64,000 bases of DNA from Ralstonia pickettii (GCF_000607165.1 NZ_JFZG01000027.1:1-64000); one strand, 5' to 3'; positions 25,334 through 35,205 are shown, numbered from the stretch's first letter. Translations and numbers: made by a program. The notes: a model not told the origin generated them from the letters alone.

Positions 25334-26206
25334 TCACATCTGGCCAACGGGCTCGGCAACGTCCACGCCGGCAAAGCGCAGATACAAGGTGCGCAGAGCC
25401 TGCGTGAGCGGGCCCGGCTGGCCGTTGCCGATCTGCACGCCGTCGATGGACACCACCGGCATCACGAACGTCGACGCGCTCGTGTAGAACGCTTCGGCCG
25501 CTTGCTGGGCTTCGGCCACGGTAAAGGTGCGCTCCTCCAGCGTCAGGCCATGTTCGCGCGCCAGCGCCAGGATCGACACGCGCGTGATGCCCGGCAGCAC
25601 GGCGTTCGACAGCGGACGCGTAATCAAGCGTTTATCGGCGGTGATGATGAACGCGGTAGACGACGCGCCTTCGGTCACGCGGTCGCCATCGGTCATCCAG
25701 GCTTCGTGCGCGCCGGCGCGGGCAGCGATCTGCTTGGCCATCACCTGCGGCAACAGGCCCACGCTCTTGATGTCGCAACGCTTCCAGCGCAGGTCGGGCA
25801 CCGTCACCACGGTTGCGCCCTTCTTTGCGAGCGGGCTGTTGACAATGGACTTGACCTGCGTGAACGCCACAGACGTCGGTGTAATGTCTGCCGGGATGCC
25901 GAAATCGCGCTCGGCCACACCGCGCGTAACCTGCATGTAGACCACGCCCTCGTCCAGCCCATTGCGCGCGACCAACGCTTCGCAAACGCGCGTCCATTCG
26001 GCGGCCGTGTACGGGTTGTCGATGCCGATCTCGGACAGCGAGCGGGTCAGGCGGGCGAGGTGCGCGTCGTTGTCGACGAGCTTGCCGCGCGCCACGGCGG
26101 TCACTTCGTAGATGCCATCGGCAAAGGTGAAGCCACGATCCATGACAGAGACGGTGGCTTCGGCGGCCGGCACGTATTGGCCGTTCAGGAAGATGATTCG
26201 GGACAT
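25334..26206 (-). CDS. dat: D-amino acid aminotransferase (class IV PLP)
   Basis: The 290-aa protein is a fold-type IV PLP aminotransferase. GFTFADGIYEVTAV and KRCDIKSVGLLPQVMAKQ contain the D-alanine aminotransferase signatures, the latter with the PLP Lys (RCDIKS). The phosphate-binding end is SASTFVMPVVSIDG. It transfers amino groups between D-amino acids and 2-oxo acids, feeding D-Ala/D-Glu metabolism or scavenging. The branched-chain aminotransferase family is related, but the RCDIK motif favours Dat. It is divergent from the GNAT gene at 26372. Confidence 0.85.
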   Translation of the reverse strand: MSRIIFLNGQYVPAAEATVSVMDRGFTFADGIYEVTAVARGKLVDNDAHLARLTRSLSEIGIDNPYTAAEWTRVCEALVARNGLDEGVVYMQVTRGVAERDFGIPADITPTSVAFTQVKSIVNSPLAKKGATVVTVPDLRWKRCDIKSVGLLPQVMAKQIAARAGAHEAWMTDGDRVTEGASSTAFIITADKRLITRPLSNAVLPGITRVSILALAREHGLTLEERTFTVAEAQQAAEAFYTSASTFVMPVVSIDGVQIGNGQPGPLTQALRTLYLRFAGVDVAEPVGQM

Positions 26207-26371
26207 GCTGGGAGAAGGAATTCAGGTGCGGGCGGGACTGCCCTGCCAACGAATCTACAGGATACGTGCGCCATGCCGCGAATACCGATATGTGCCCACG
26301 TTATGCGAAAACAGCATGATGCGCGGGACACGTCCGGTAAACTCTGCCGTTTTTTTGCCAATTGCGCGCCC

Positions 26372-26881
26372 ATGTCCGAACTCGCCATCCGCCCGATCGT
26401 TGCAGACGACCTGCCCGGCATCCTGGCCGTACAGCAGGCGTGCTACGGCGACGGGTTCCTGGAACCGGGCGATGCGCTCGCCAGCCGCTGGGCGCGCAGT
26501 CCGGCCATGTGCTTGGTCGCACTGCGTGGGTCTGAAGTGGTGGGGTACCTGCTCTCGCATGCGTGGCACGCATGGACGCCGCCCAAATTGCACGTGCCGC
26601 TGCCCGACACGGATGCAACCGATGTTCTCTGGTTCGTGCACGACATGGCTATCGCGCCGGAGCGCCGCGGCCAGCGTTTGGGCGAGCGGCTTTACGCCAT
26701 GGCATCTGCCAGCGCCCAGTCACAAGGCCTGGGCCGATCCCGGCTGGTGGCGGTGCAAGGCGCGGATGGCTTCTGGCGCCGCCTTGGTTATCAGTCCGTC
26801 GACATGGATAGCGCCGCGTTGGGAGCCCTGCTCGCCATCTACGGCGAGGATGCTGAATTGATGGAACGCGCATTGCCGTGA
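26372..26881 (+). CDS. GNAT-family N-acetyltransferase
   Basis: The 169-aa protein has the GNAT core: IRPIVADDLPGILAVQQACY at the N-terminus, VHDMAIAPERRGQRLGERLY as the acetyl-CoA loop (R-G-Q-R-L-G) and LVAVQGADGFWRRLGY as motif B. The substrate is unknown. The frame is open for 397 codons upstream, but that part is the shadow of the aminotransferase gene; the ATG at 26372 gives the normal family length. Confidence 0.82.
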   Translation: MSELAIRPIVADDLPGILAVQQACYGDGFLEPGDALASRWARSPAMCLVALRGSEVVGYLLSHAWHAWTPPKLHVPLPDTDATDVLWFVHDMAIAPERRGQRLGERLYAMASASAQSQGLGRSRLVAVQGADGFWRRLGYQSVDMDSAALGALLAIYGEDAELMERALP

Positions 26882-26985
26882 GCGGCCATCGCGTCACTCC
26901 GTTACAATTTGCAACATCCGTATATCTTCTGTAAGACTGCGCGCGCCCCGTTCAACTACAGTGCAGTGTCTAGAGGAATTCCCAC

Positions 26986-27288
26986 ATGCATAAGAACTTC
27001 GCGCTGTACGTGCTGGCAGCCGCTGCGGCGCTGTCGTCGCAGGCGGCCCTGGCCCACGTCAATGTCGATATTGGAATCGGCGTGCCTGTCGCACCCGTTT
27101 ATGTCGAGCCCGCGCCGCCGGCCTACTATGCGCCGCCACCGGTCTATGTCGCGCCGCAGCCGGTCATCGTTGCACCCGGCTACTACGACGATGGCCGCGG
27201 CCGCGAATGGCAGGAACGCCAATGGCGCGAACAGCGCTGGCGTGAGCGTGAATGGCGCAGGCACCATCGTCACGACGACGACGATTGA
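26986..27288 (+). CDS. Secreted Pro/Tyr-rich, Arg/Trp-tailed protein
   Basis: The 100-aa precursor has a signal peptide (MHKNFALYVLAAAAALSSQA, cleavage near ALA-HV). The mature protein has a Pro/Tyr/Val repeat (PAYYAPPPVYVAPQPVIVAP) followed by a highly charged tail of Glu-Trp-Arg repeats (REWQERQWREQRWREREWRR) and a terminal HHRHDDDD. Such small envelope proteins are common in Burkholderiales; the function is unknown. AGAGG lies upstream of the ATG. Confidence 0.75.
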   Translation: MHKNFALYVLAAAAALSSQAALAHVNVDIGIGVPVAPVYVEPAPPAYYAPPPVYVAPQPVIVAPGYYDDGRGREWQERQWREQRWREREWRRHHRHDDDD

Positions 27289-27298
27289 TCCTGCGCAC

Positions 27299-27320
27299 GG
27301 CCGCGCTCAAGCGGCCTTCT
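27299..27320. terminator. Possible shared terminator between convergent genes
   Basis: GGCCGC (27299-27304) pairs with GCGGCC (27311-27316) and is followed by TTCTT on the plus strand. It overlaps the stop of livF (27307), so it is a weak candidate. Confidence 0.35.
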
Positions 27321-28050
27321 TCGCCAATCCCAGGTAGGTTTCGATCACGCGCGGGTTGACAGCCAACTCGTGCGCCGGGCCTTCGAGGGTCATGTCGCCC
27401 GTTTCCAGTACATAACCGTAGTCAGCCACCTGCAGCGCGGCGCGTGCGTTCTGCTCGATCAGCAACGTCGCCACGCCGGTTTTGCGCAGGTCGCTGATGA
27501 TGTGGAAGATCTCTTTGACGATGAGCGGCGCGAGGCCCAGGCTCGGCTCATCCAGCATCAGCAACTGGGGCTTGGCCATCAACGCGCGGCCCACGGCAAG
27601 CATCTGGCGCTCGCCGCCGGAAAGCGTGCCGGCTTCCTGCGCACGACGCTCTTTCAGGCGCGGGAACAGGTCGTACACCACCTCCATCTGATCGAGGTAG
27701 TTGCGCTCACCCGCCCGCTTGCGGCGGTACGCGCCGAGCACGAGGTTGTCTTCCACGCTCATGGTGGCAAACAGCTCGCGCTTTTCCGGCACCAGGCACA
27801 TGCCGCGTGCCACGCGCTTTTCCACCGGCAGACCAGTCAGGTTGTGACCGAGGTACGAGACCACGCCGCTGGCCGACCCGGTGGTCGGCAGCGCGCCCAT
27901 GATGGCGCCCAGCATCGTCGATTTGCCCGCGCCGTTCGGGCCGATGACGGTCACGATCTGGCCCGCTCCCACCTTCAGGTTGGCGCCATGCAGCGCCTCC
28001 ACCTTGCCGTAGCGGACGTGCAGGTCCTTCACTTCCAGGATGATCGACAT
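27307..28050 (-). CDS. livF: Branched-chain-type ABC transporter ATPase LivF
   Basis: The 247-aa ATPase has Walker [10 protein letters not shown] (residues about 37-45), signature [15 protein letters not shown] and Walker [14 protein letters not shown], and ends in the LivF-typical [11 protein letters not shown]. It energises uptake of branched-chain amino acids or, in many Burkholderiales, aromatic acids. It lies 11 bp downstream of the LivM-LivG fusion gene and is the last gene of the three-gene operon. The start at 28050 matches family length. Confidence 0.9.
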   Translation of the reverse strand: MSIILEVKDLHVRYGKVEALHGANLKVGAGQIVTVIGPNGAGKSTMLGAIMGALPTTGSASGVVSYLGHNLTGLPVEKRVARGMCLVPEKRELFATMSVEDNLVLGAYRRKRAGERNYLDQMEVVYDLFPRLKERRAQEAGTLSGGERQMLAVGRALMAKPQLLMLDEPSLGLAPLIVKEIFHIISDLRKTGVATLLIEQNARAALQVADYGYVLETGDMTLEGPAHELAVNPRVIETYLGLAKKAA

Positions 28051-28061
28051 GCGCGTTCTCC

Positions 28062-29888
28062 TTATTCCACGCCGCCCAGGTAGGCTTCCAGCACGGCCGG
28101 GTTCTGCTGCACTTCCTGCGGCAGCCCTTCGGCGATCTTGGTGCCGAATTCCATGACGACCAGCCGATCGGTGAGGTTCATGACGAAGTCCATGTCGTGC
28201 TCGACCAGCAGCACGCTCATGCCTTCGGCTTTCAACTTGATGAGCAGCGCTGCAAGCGCCTGCTTTTCCTTGTAGCGCAGCCCCGCGGCGGGCTCGTCCA
28301 ACAGCAGCAGCGCCGGATCGCAGCACAGCGCACGGGCGATTTCCAGAATGCGTTGCTGGCCCAGTGCCAGACTGCCGGCTTCCTGATACATGCAATCGGC
28401 CAGACCCACGCGTTCCAGTTGGCGGCGCGCTTCAAACAACAGCTTCTGCTCTTCGGCTTGGTTCATGCGCACTACGCTCGCAAGCACGCCGCCCTGCGCC
28501 GCGAAGTCGCCGCGCAGGTGGGCGCCCAGCGCTACGTTTTCCAAGACGGTCATGCCCGACAGCAATTGCACATGCTGGAAGGTACGGCCGATGCCGCGTT
28601 TGACGATCTCGCGCGAAGGCATGCCGCTGATGTGCTCGCCACGGTAGAGCACCTCACCGCGCGTGACCGGCAGCACGCCTGTCACGAGGTTGAAGGTGGT
28701 CGACTTGCCCGCGCCGTTGGGGCCGATCAGGCCGATGATCTCGCCGGCTTTCACTTGAAAGCTGACGTCATTCACGGCAACAAGGCCGCCAAACTCTTTG
28801 CGCGCGGCGCGTACGTCGAGAATCAGCTCACCGGCTTGGGGCTTCTCGCGCTGCTTCAGCGCCGGCGCTTCGTCGGGCGCACGCGCTGTCGGCGCAGAGG
28901 GAAACAGCTTGCGGATGAACGGCCATACGCCATCGCGCGCGTACTGCAGCAACAGCACCAGCAGCACGCCGAACACGATAATCTCGAAGTTGCCGTTGGA
29001 GCCCAGCAGCTTCGGCAGAATGCTCTGCAGGCTGTCTTTCAGGATGGTCAGCAAACCCGCGCCAAGCACCGCGCCCCACACGTGGCCCACGCCACCGACC
29101 ACCGCCATGAACAGGTATTCGATGCCGTAGTTCAGGCCGAAGGGCGTCGGGTTCACCGCGCGCTGCAGATGCGCATAGAGAAAGCCCGAAATGCAGGCCA
29201 GCACCGCCGCAAACACGAAGATCACCACCTTCATCCACGCCGTATTCACGCCCATGGCTTCGGCCATCGTGCCGCCGCCCTTGAGTGCGCGGATGGCGCG
29301 GCCCGGGCGCGAATTCAGCAGGTTCTGCACCGCCAGCACCGCCACGACAACGACGGCCCAGATCAGGTAGAACATCTCGCGGCCGGTCTGCAACGACTTA
29401 CCGAGCACGTTTAGCACCGGAATACCGTTCAGCCCGTCGTACTTGCCCAGGAATTCGAGGTTGCCGAACAGGAAAAACAACGACAGCCCCCACGCAATCG
29501 TCGCCAGCGGCAGGTAGTGGCCCGACATGCGCATCGTGATCAGGCCGATCACATATGCACTGACCACTGTGATCACCAGCCCGGCCAGCAAGCCGATCCA
29601 CGGCGACACACCGTACTGCGTCGTCAGATAGGCGGTGCTATATGCACCGAGCCCAACGAACGCCGCCTGCCCGAACGAGGTCAGACCGCCCACCCCCGTC
29701 AGCAGCACCAGCCCCAGCGCGACGAGGCTATAGAGCCCGATGTAGTTCAGCAGCGTGATCCAGAACTCGGGCGTGGGCACGATGGGAATCAACGCGAGCA
29801 CAACCACAAACAAGGCGGTCAGCACGCGATTGCGCGAAAGCCGGCTGCGCTGCGCCGTGCCCTCGGAAGATTTGGTCAGCGTGTTCAT
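28062..29888 (-). CDS. LivM-LivG fusion: ABC permease plus ATPase
   Basis: The 608-aa protein joins two normally separate subunits. Residues about 1-330 form a LivM permease with eight or so membrane helices ([20 protein letters not shown] is the family motif). After a short linker ([14 protein letters not shown]), residues about 352-608 form a LivG ATPase with GPNGAGKST, the altered signature [15 protein letters not shown] and [11 protein letters not shown]. The reading frame is continuous with no sign of error. It starts 4 bp after livH stops. Such fusions occur in Burkholderiales and would fix subunit stoichiometry. Confidence 0.9.
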   Translation of the reverse strand: MNTLTKSSEGTAQRSRLSRNRVLTALFVVVLALIPIVPTPEFWITLLNYIGLYSLVALGLVLLTGVGGLTSFGQAAFVGLGAYSTAYLTTQYGVSPWIGLLAGLVITVVSAYVIGLITMRMSGHYLPLATIAWGLSLFFLFGNLEFLGKYDGLNGIPVLNVLGKSLQTGREMFYLIWAVVVVAVLAVQNLLNSRPGRAIRALKGGGTMAEAMGVNTAWMKVVIFVFAAVLACISGFLYAHLQRAVNPTPFGLNYGIEYLFMAVVGGVGHVWGAVLGAGLLTILKDSLQSILPKLLGSNGNFEIIVFGVLLVLLLQYARDGVWPFIRKLFPSAPTARAPDEAPALKQREKPQAGELILDVRAARKEFGGLVAVNDVSFQVKAGEIIGLIGPNGAGKSTTFNLVTGVLPVTRGEVLYRGEHISGMPSREIVKRGIGRTFQHVQLLSGMTVLENVALGAHLRGDFAAQGGVLASVVRMNQAEEQKLLFEARRQLERVGLADCMYQEAGSLALGQQRILEIARALCCDPALLLLDEPAAGLRYKEKQALAALLIKLKAEGMSVLLVEHDMDFVMNLTDRLVVMEFGTKIAEGLPQEVQQNPAVLEAYLGGVE

Positions 29889-29892
29889 CGGC

Positions 29893-30945
29893 TTATTCCT
29901 CTTCCTCGACATGCTTGGTGGTGAGCGATCGCCACAGCAGCACGGGAAGGATGAGCGTGAACACGATCACCTCCTTGAACGCCGACGCCCAGAACGATGA
30001 ATACGACTCCAGCAACCCAACCAGCAGCGCGCCCAGCGCAGCCACCGGATAGCTCACGAGACCGCCCACGATCGCGCCCACAAACCCCTTCAGGCCGATC
30101 AGGAAACCGGACTCGTAGTAGACCGTCGTGAGCGGCGCGATCAGGATGCCGCACAGGGCGCCAAGCGCCGCCGCCAGCGTGAACGCCAGGCGCCCCGCCT
30201 GCGTGGTCCCGATGCCGACCAGCCGCGCACCCAGCCGGTTCACCGCCGTCGCACGCAGTGCCTTGCCCGACACCGTACGGCCAAAGTAGAAGTACAGCGC
30301 CACGATCATCAGCACCGATACAGCCACCACCCAGAGGCTCTGGCCCGACACGGTGAGCGCACCCAGGTCAAAACGCGCATCGGAAAACGCATCCGTGCGC
30401 GAGCCTTCCGCGCCGAACATCACAAGGCCGAGGCCCACCATCGCAAAATGCACACCCACTGAAACGATCAGCAGCACCAGGGTGCTGGCTTCGGCCAATG
30501 GCTCGTAGGCCAGGCGGTAGATCATGGGGCCCATGGGAATGACGATCAGCAATGTCAACGCGACCTGCGCAAGCATGGGCAGCGTCATCGGGGCGAGCAT
30601 GCTGGCGGCGATGTACACCGCAGTCGGAAAGACCAGGTATTTGACTGCATAGATCGCGCCTGTGCGCAGCGCATGCAGGCGCAGTTCGGGTTGCAGCAGC
30701 GTGCGGCCCATCTCGACGAGGAACGTCAGCACGCCCAGCGTCACCAGCATGCTGGCCGAGAGCGGCGCCTTGTTGGCCTGGATGGCCGCCAGCGTAAGCG
30801 CGCCGTACGCCACGAATTCGCCCTGCGGGATGAAGATCACGCGCGTGACGGAAAACACCAGCACGAGCGCCAGTGCCAGCAGCGCGTAGATCGCGCCCGA
30901 TGTCACGCCGTCTTGCGCCAGGATGGCGGCAATCGACAAGTCCAT
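29893..30945 (-). CDS. livH: Branched-chain-type ABC permease LivH
   Basis: The 350-aa integral membrane protein matches LivH permeases: [20 protein letters not shown] at the N-terminus, [12 protein letters not shown], and near the C-terminus [21 protein letters not shown] longer insertion around residues 80-120 compared with E. coli LivH is common in this group. GAGGAG precedes the start. It is the first gene of the operon livH, livMG, livF; no periplasmic binding protein gene is adjacent, so specificity must come from one encoded elsewhere. Confidence 0.88.
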   Translation of the reverse strand: MDLSIAAILAQDGVTSGAIYALLALALVLVFSVTRVIFIPQGEFVAYGALTLAAIQANKAPLSASMLVTLGVLTFLVEMGRTLLQPELRLHALRTGAIYAVKYLVFPTAVYIAASMLAPMTLPMLAQVALTLLIVIPMGPMIYRLAYEPLAEASTLVLLIVSVGVHFAMVGLGLVMFGAEGSRTDAFSDARFDLGALTVSGQSLWVVAVSVLMIVALYFYFGRTVSGKALRATAVNRLGARLVGIGTTQAGRLAFTLAAALGALCGILIAPLTTVYYESGFLIGLKGFVGAIVGGLVSYPVAALGALLVGLLESYSSFWASAFKEVIVFTLILPVLLWRSLTTKHVEEEE

Positions 30946-31059
30946 GAAGCTCCTCGTTCTTGTAGTCGTGGAGTTCGCGCCGGATGTGAACCGGGCGAGG
31001 GGGCGCCACGAGTTACGAGATAGTAAATTTCTTACGACAGGATGAAATTGGCGACAACC

Positions 31060-31959
31060 CTAACGCGTCGCCCTGCTCCGCCGGTTGCTGGCCTTGGCGG
31101 GGCTGACCGCGGGCGCCTGCAGCATGGCAGACAGGCGCATCACGAACGTGCGCAGCGTGTGCTCCAGCTCGCCACCGCGCTGCGCGTGGAACAACGGTTG
31201 CAGGTTCAGCGCGATCAGCACCAGCACAAGCTGCCCGCGCGCACCAAACACCGGCAGCGACAGGGCATTCACGCCCGGCAGCAAGCTACCCGTGACCCAC
31301 GATGCGCCTTCGGTGCGGACGTCTTCACACAGACGGTAGTAATCGGTCAGCGAACGCGGCAGGCCCGGCAGGTCGTCGCTGGCGCGCTCGTGCAGTTCGC
31401 GCTCAACGAGCGGCAGCGTCTGCTCCATCGGTTGATAGGCGCCAAACAGGCGGCCGGTGGCGGAATTGAGCATCGGCAAGACGTCGCCAATACGCAGGTT
31501 CACGCCAGGCGCACCACCGGCCTTCTCCCAATGCACAACGGTCGGGCCACGATCGCTCCAGACGGCAATGCCAATGGTGTGGCCGGTCTGGTCTCGCAAA
31601 CCGGCAAGCAACGGCCGCGTGCGGACAATGGCATCGGAGCGGTTGAGGCTGGCCAAACCCAGGCGCAGCGCAAACGGGCCGAGTTCGTAACGCCCGGTCA
31701 GCGGGTCTTGAGAGACCGCGCCCACGCGCTGCAGGCTCACCAGATAGCGATGCGCCTTGGACGGATGCATACCCGCCGCACGCGCCAGATCGCCCAGCGC
31801 CATCGCCCGCATGGCACGCGTCAGCGCCACCAGCAATTGAGAGCCGACTTCGATGGATTGGATGCCCGAACGGTCACGGTTTGCGCGCGCGTCTTCAGCA
31901 TCGCCATCGGGTGGCAGGTCGTCTTCGACTTCCGGAGTCTCTATGTCTTGGGGGCGCAT
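31060..31959 (-). CDS. IclR-family transcriptional regulator
   Basis: The 299-aa protein has an acidic N-terminal extension (MRPQDIETPEVEDDLPPDGD), then the IclR winged HTH (about residues 40-95; MALGDLARAAGMHPSKAHRY) and the ligand domain (SATGRLFGAYQP, VTGSLLPGVNALSLPVFGA). The frame continues upstream to a TTG at 32049, but that lies inside a palindrome, so ATG 31959 is preferred. It is transcribed away from the MBL/FAD-monooxygenase operon and probably controls it; the liv operon downstream may also be a target. Confidence 0.85.
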   Translation of the reverse strand: MRPQDIETPEVEDDLPPDGDAEDARANRDRSGIQSIEVGSQLLVALTRAMRAMALGDLARAAGMHPSKAHRYLVSLQRVGAVSQDPLTGRYELGPFALRLGLASLNRSDAIVRTRPLLAGLRDQTGHTIGIAVWSDRGPTVVHWEKAGGAPGVNLRIGDVLPMLNSATGRLFGAYQPMEQTLPLVERELHERASDDLPGLPRSLTDYYRLCEDVRTEGASWVTGSLLPGVNALSLPVFGARGQLVLVLIALNLQPLFHAQRGGELEHTLRTFVMRLSAMLQAPAVSPAKASNRRSRATR

Positions 31960-32034
31960 TGGCTGGGCTGAGCCGACAAAGTGCTGCGAGCGTAGCACGC
32001 AGCTTCGCCTCGACGGCCAGTTTTTGATTTTTAT

Positions 32035-32052
32035 GCATTGTAGAAACAATGC
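32035..32052. promoter_or_regulatory. Perfect palindrome, probable operator
   Basis: GCATTGT (32035-32041) and ACAATGC (32046-32052) are perfect 7-bp arms around AGAA. It lies in the 262-bp divergent region between the IclR gene (start 31959) and the MBL-fold gene (start 32222). An IclR-type operator is the simplest reading. Confidence 0.5.
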
Positions 32053-32221
32053 TTCTAATCATAATTCACGTATACCCTAGGCGCATCCCCAGACCCTGCG
32101 GTCTATGATTGCCAGCGTTCGGTATGGCTTGGTATCAGCACGCCCCAACCCAAGCTTTCCGGCCCGAGCACGTTCAAGAACAATTCCCCCAACCGTAATC
32201 CACTACACCAGGAGTGACAGA

Positions 32222-33181
32222 ATGGCCAAAGCCTTCGCCTCGCAAGCCGACCTCGAGGCCAAACAAGTCACCTTCACCCAACTCTCCCCCAACGCCTACG
32301 CCTACACAGCCGAGGGCGACCCGAACTCGGGCGTCATCATCGGCGACGACTCGGTGCTGATCGTCGACACCACCGCCACGCCCGCGATGGCGCAAGACCT
32401 GATCGCACGCATCCGCGCCATCACCGACAAGCCGATCAAGCACGTGGTGCTGTCGCACTATCACGCCGTGCGCGTGCTCGGCGCATCAGCCTACTTTGCA
32501 GAAGGCGCGCAGAACATCATTGCCAGCCGCGGCACTTACGAGATGATCGTCGAGCGCGGCGAGGCCGATATGAAATCGGAAATCGAACGCTTTCCGCGCC
32601 TGTTCGCGGGCGTGGAAACCGTGCCGGGCCTGACGTGGCCGACGCTGGTGTTCGAGCGCGAGCTGACACTGTTCCTTGGGCAATTGGAAGTGAAGATCCT
32701 GCACCTCGGCCCCGGCCACACGAAGGGCGACACGGTGGTGTGGATCCCGTCGCAGAAGGTGCTGTTCTCAGGCGATCTGGTCGAATACGACGCCGCCTGC
32801 TACTGCGGCGACGCCCAACTCGAAGAATGGCCCGCCACACTGGATGCGCTACGCGCGCTCGGCGCCGACAAGCTTGTGCCCGGCCGCGGCCCGGCGCTGC
32901 TCAATCCGGCCGAAGTCGACAAGGGTCTGGCCTATACGCGCGATTTCGTGTCCACCCTGCTCCAGCGCGGCAAGGAAGCCGTCGCGCAAAAGATGGGCCT
33001 GAAAGCCGCCATGGCGCACACCCGCGCGGCCATGGACCCGAAATTCGGCAGCGTCTTCATCTACGAGCACTGTCTGCCGTTTGATGTGACGCGTGCCTTC
33101 GATGAGGCCAGCGGCATCAAGCACCCGCGCATCTGGACAGCCGAGCGCGACAAGGAAATGTGGGCCGCCCTGCAAGGCTGA
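32222..33181 (+). CDS. MBL-fold metallo-hydrolase with incomplete metal site
   Basis: The 319-aa protein has the metallo-beta-lactamase fold. H79 and H81 of the first motif are kept, but the motif reads HYHAVR (79-84), so the usual Asp83 and His84 are Val and Arg. H166 (GPGHTKGD) and D185 (SGD) are present, while the final His is Arg222 (PGRGP). Only one full metal site seems available. The gene is followed after 2 bp by a FAD monooxygenase and then DUF2783, implying hydrolysis of a lactone, ester or thioester made from an aromatic compound. The ATG at 32222 has AGGAGTGACAG upstream. Confidence 0.82.
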   Translation: MAKAFASQADLEAKQVTFTQLSPNAYAYTAEGDPNSGVIIGDDSVLIVDTTATPAMAQDLIARIRAITDKPIKHVVLSHYHAVRVLGASAYFAEGAQNIIASRGTYEMIVERGEADMKSEIERFPRLFAGVETVPGLTWPTLVFERELTLFLGQLEVKILHLGPGHTKGDTVVWIPSQKVLFSGDLVEYDAACYCGDAQLEEWPATLDALRALGADKLVPGRGPALLNPAEVDKGLAYTRDFVSTLLQRGKEAVAQKMGLKAAMAHTRAAMDPKFGSVFIYEHCLPFDVTRAFDEASGIKHPRIWTAERDKEMWAALQG

Positions 33182-33183
33182 AC

Positions 33184-34863
33184 ATGAACCCCGACTTCCA
33201 GAACCGCGTCTTCCCGTATACGCCGTGCGCCGAACAGCAACCCGGCGCGGCAACTGAAGCTCGCCCCGTCGTTATCGTCGGCGCAGGGCCGGTGGGGTTG
33301 GCCACGGCCATCGATCTCGCACAGCAGGGCGTGGCCGTGGTGGTAGTCGACGACGATTGCACGCTGTCTACCGGCTCGCGCGCGATCTGCTTCTCCAAGC
33401 GTTCATTGGAGATTTTTGATCGACTCGGCTGCGGCGATTGCATGGTCGACAAAGGCGTGAGCTGGAACGTCGGCAAGGTCTACCTGAAGAACGAACTGCT
33501 CTACAGCTTTGACCTGCTGCCCGAAACCGGACATCGCCGGCCGGCGTTCATCAACCTGCAGCAGTACTACGTGGAAGGCTTTCTTGTCGAACGCGCGCAA
33601 GCCTTGCCGAACATCGAGCTGCGCTGGAAGAACAAGGTGACGGGCCTCACGCAGGATGCCGATGGCGTGACGCTCACCATCGAGACGCCCGACGGCACGT
33701 ACGCGCAGCGCGCGCAATACGTGGTCGCCGCCGATGGCTCGCGCAGCCCGGTACGTCACATGATGGGCCTCGAAGCCCGCGGCCAGACATTCAAAGACCG
33801 CTTCCTGATCGCCGACGTGCGCATGGATGCGCCCTTCCCCAGCGAGCGCTGGTTCTGGTTTGACCCGCCGTTCCACCCGAATCAATCGGTGCTGCTGCAC
33901 CATCAGCCCGACAACGTCTGGCGCATCGACTTCCAGCTCGGCTGGGACGCCGACCCCGTAGCCGAGAAGCAACCCGAGCGCGTCATCCCGCGCGTGCGTG
34001 CGCTGCTGGGGCAAGGCGTCGATTTCGAGCTGGAATGGGTCAGCGTCTATACGTTCTCGTGCGAACGCATGGACCGCTTCCGCCACGGCCGCGTGCTCTT
34101 CATCGGTGATGCCGCGCATCGTGTATCGCCATTCGGCGCGCGCGGTGCCAACAGCGGCTTGCAGGATGCCGAGAACCTCGCGTGGAAATTGCGCATGGTG
34201 CTTGCCGGCGATGCGCCCGACGCGCTGCTCGACACCTACGCGAGCGAGCGCGAGTTTGCCGCCGACGACAACATCCGCCACTCCACCCGCTCGACCGACT
34301 TCATCACGCCCAAGAGCGCTGTCAGCCGGCTCTTTCGCGATGCCACGCTGCGCTTGGCCAAGCACTATCCGTTTGCGCGGACGCTGGTCAACAGCGGGCG
34401 GCTGTCAATGCCGACGGTGCTTGAAGGCTCTGCATTACAGACGGAAGATGAAGCGCCCTTCGCCTGCGCGCTCGTGCCCGGCGCGGTCGCACTCGACGCA
34501 CCGGTGCGCAATGCCGATGGCGGTGCCGATTGGCTCCTCAGTCATCTGCACGGCGGCTTCATGGCGCTACGTTTCTGCGGTGCAGGAGAACACGTCGATG
34601 CGCTGCCGCTGCCGACGCTGGCAATCTTCCCAGTGGGCGGCATGGGCACGGTGTCGGCCAACGTGACGGCGCTGGAAGACATTGACGGCCTGGTCGCGCA
34701 ACGCTATGACGCACGCCCCGGCACGACTTACCTGATCCGGCCCGACCAGCACGTCTGCGCACGCTGGCGCGCGCTTGAGCCTGCCAAGCTGGCCGCTGCG
34801 TTGCTCCGCGCCACCGGACAAACGGCGCCCGCAGCAAAGCCCCACACCGCTGTCTCCGCCTGA
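33184..34863 (+). CDS. FAD-dependent aromatic monooxygenase (MhpA/PheA-like)
   Basis: The 559-aa protein is a group A flavin hydroxylase: N-terminal GAGPVGLATAIDLAQQG binds the FAD ADP moiety, YVVAADGSRSPVR is the DG motif (around residue 185), and VLFIGDAAHRVSPFGARGAN the GD motif binding the flavin ribityl. A thioredoxin-like C-terminal domain follows, as in 3-(3-hydroxyphenyl)propionate and resorcinol hydroxylases. It would add a hydroxyl to an activated phenolic ring with NAD(P)H. Two bp separate it from the MBL gene; DUF2783 follows after 17 bp. The substrate is not determinable. Confidence 0.87.
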   Translation: MNPDFQNRVFPYTPCAEQQPGAATEARPVVIVGAGPVGLATAIDLAQQGVAVVVVDDDCTLSTGSRAICFSKRSLEIFDRLGCGDCMVDKGVSWNVGKVYLKNELLYSFDLLPETGHRRPAFINLQQYYVEGFLVERAQALPNIELRWKNKVTGLTQDADGVTLTIETPDGTYAQRAQYVVAADGSRSPVRHMMGLEARGQTFKDRFLIADVRMDAPFPSERWFWFDPPFHPNQSVLLHHQPDNVWRIDFQLGWDADPVAEKQPERVIPRVRALLGQGVDFELEWVSVYTFSCERMDRFRHGRVLFIGDAAHRVSPFGARGANSGLQDAENLAWKLRMVLAGDAPDALLDTYASEREFAADDNIRHSTRSTDFITPKSAVSRLFRDATLRLAKHYPFARTLVNSGRLSMPTVLEGSALQTEDEAPFACALVPGAVALDAPVRNADGGADWLLSHLHGGFMALRFCGAGEHVDALPLPTLAIFPVGGMGTVSANVTALEDIDGLVAQRYDARPGTTYLIRPDQHVCARWRALEPAKLAAALLRATGQTAPAAKPHTAVSA

Positions 34864-34880
34864 GCTGAATACCGACCGCC

Positions 34881-35084
34881 ATGCCGCTGAACACGCAACC
34901 CAACTTGCCGCGCCCCGATGATTTTTACGAAGCGCTGATCGACGCGCATCGCAACCTGAACGACGAGCACAGCGCGATGCTAAACGCGCAACTCATCCTG
35001 CTGCTCGCAAACCATATCGGCGACATGGCGGTATTGCGTGAAGCGCTGACAGCGGCGCGACTCGCATTGCCGGCAGCAACCTGA
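34881..35084 (+). CDS. DUF2783 small protein
   Basis: The 67-aa protein has the DUF2783 pattern DDFYEALIDAHRNLNDEHS and LNAQLILLLANHIGD, predicted as two helices. It follows the FAD monooxygenase by 17 bp and is likely co-transcribed. Members of this family commonly accompany such monooxygenases; a role as small accessory or stabilising subunit is plausible but unproven. Confidence 0.75.
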   Translation: MPLNTQPNLPRPDDFYEALIDAHRNLNDEHSAMLNAQLILLLANHIGDMAVLREALTAARLALPAAT

Positions 35085-35128
35085 GCGCCACCGCGTTTCA
35101 ACAATCCAACACTTACGCTTGATCGTAC

Positions 35129-35158
35129 TTGCGACTGCGCAAAGTGCGGTGCTAGTAT
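35129..35158 (+). promoter_or_regulatory. Sigma70-type promoter for the rtcB operon
   Basis: TTGCGA (35129-35134) and TAGTAT (35153-35158) are spaced by 18 bp. This would start transcription near 35165, leaving an mRNA leader of about 180 nt before rtcB. I see no sigma54 (GG-N10-GC) promoter such as the one used for enterobacterial rtcBA. Confidence 0.45.
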
Positions 35159-35205
35159 CCGCCCCGCTTACCGATCAACCATTTTGCATAGGAGGAAAAA
35201 ACGTC

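Noticed and set aside
25181-26371. Long N-terminal extension of the GNAT gene at 26372
   Set aside because: This part is the complement of the D-amino acid aminotransferase; GNAT homology begins at the ATG at 26372.
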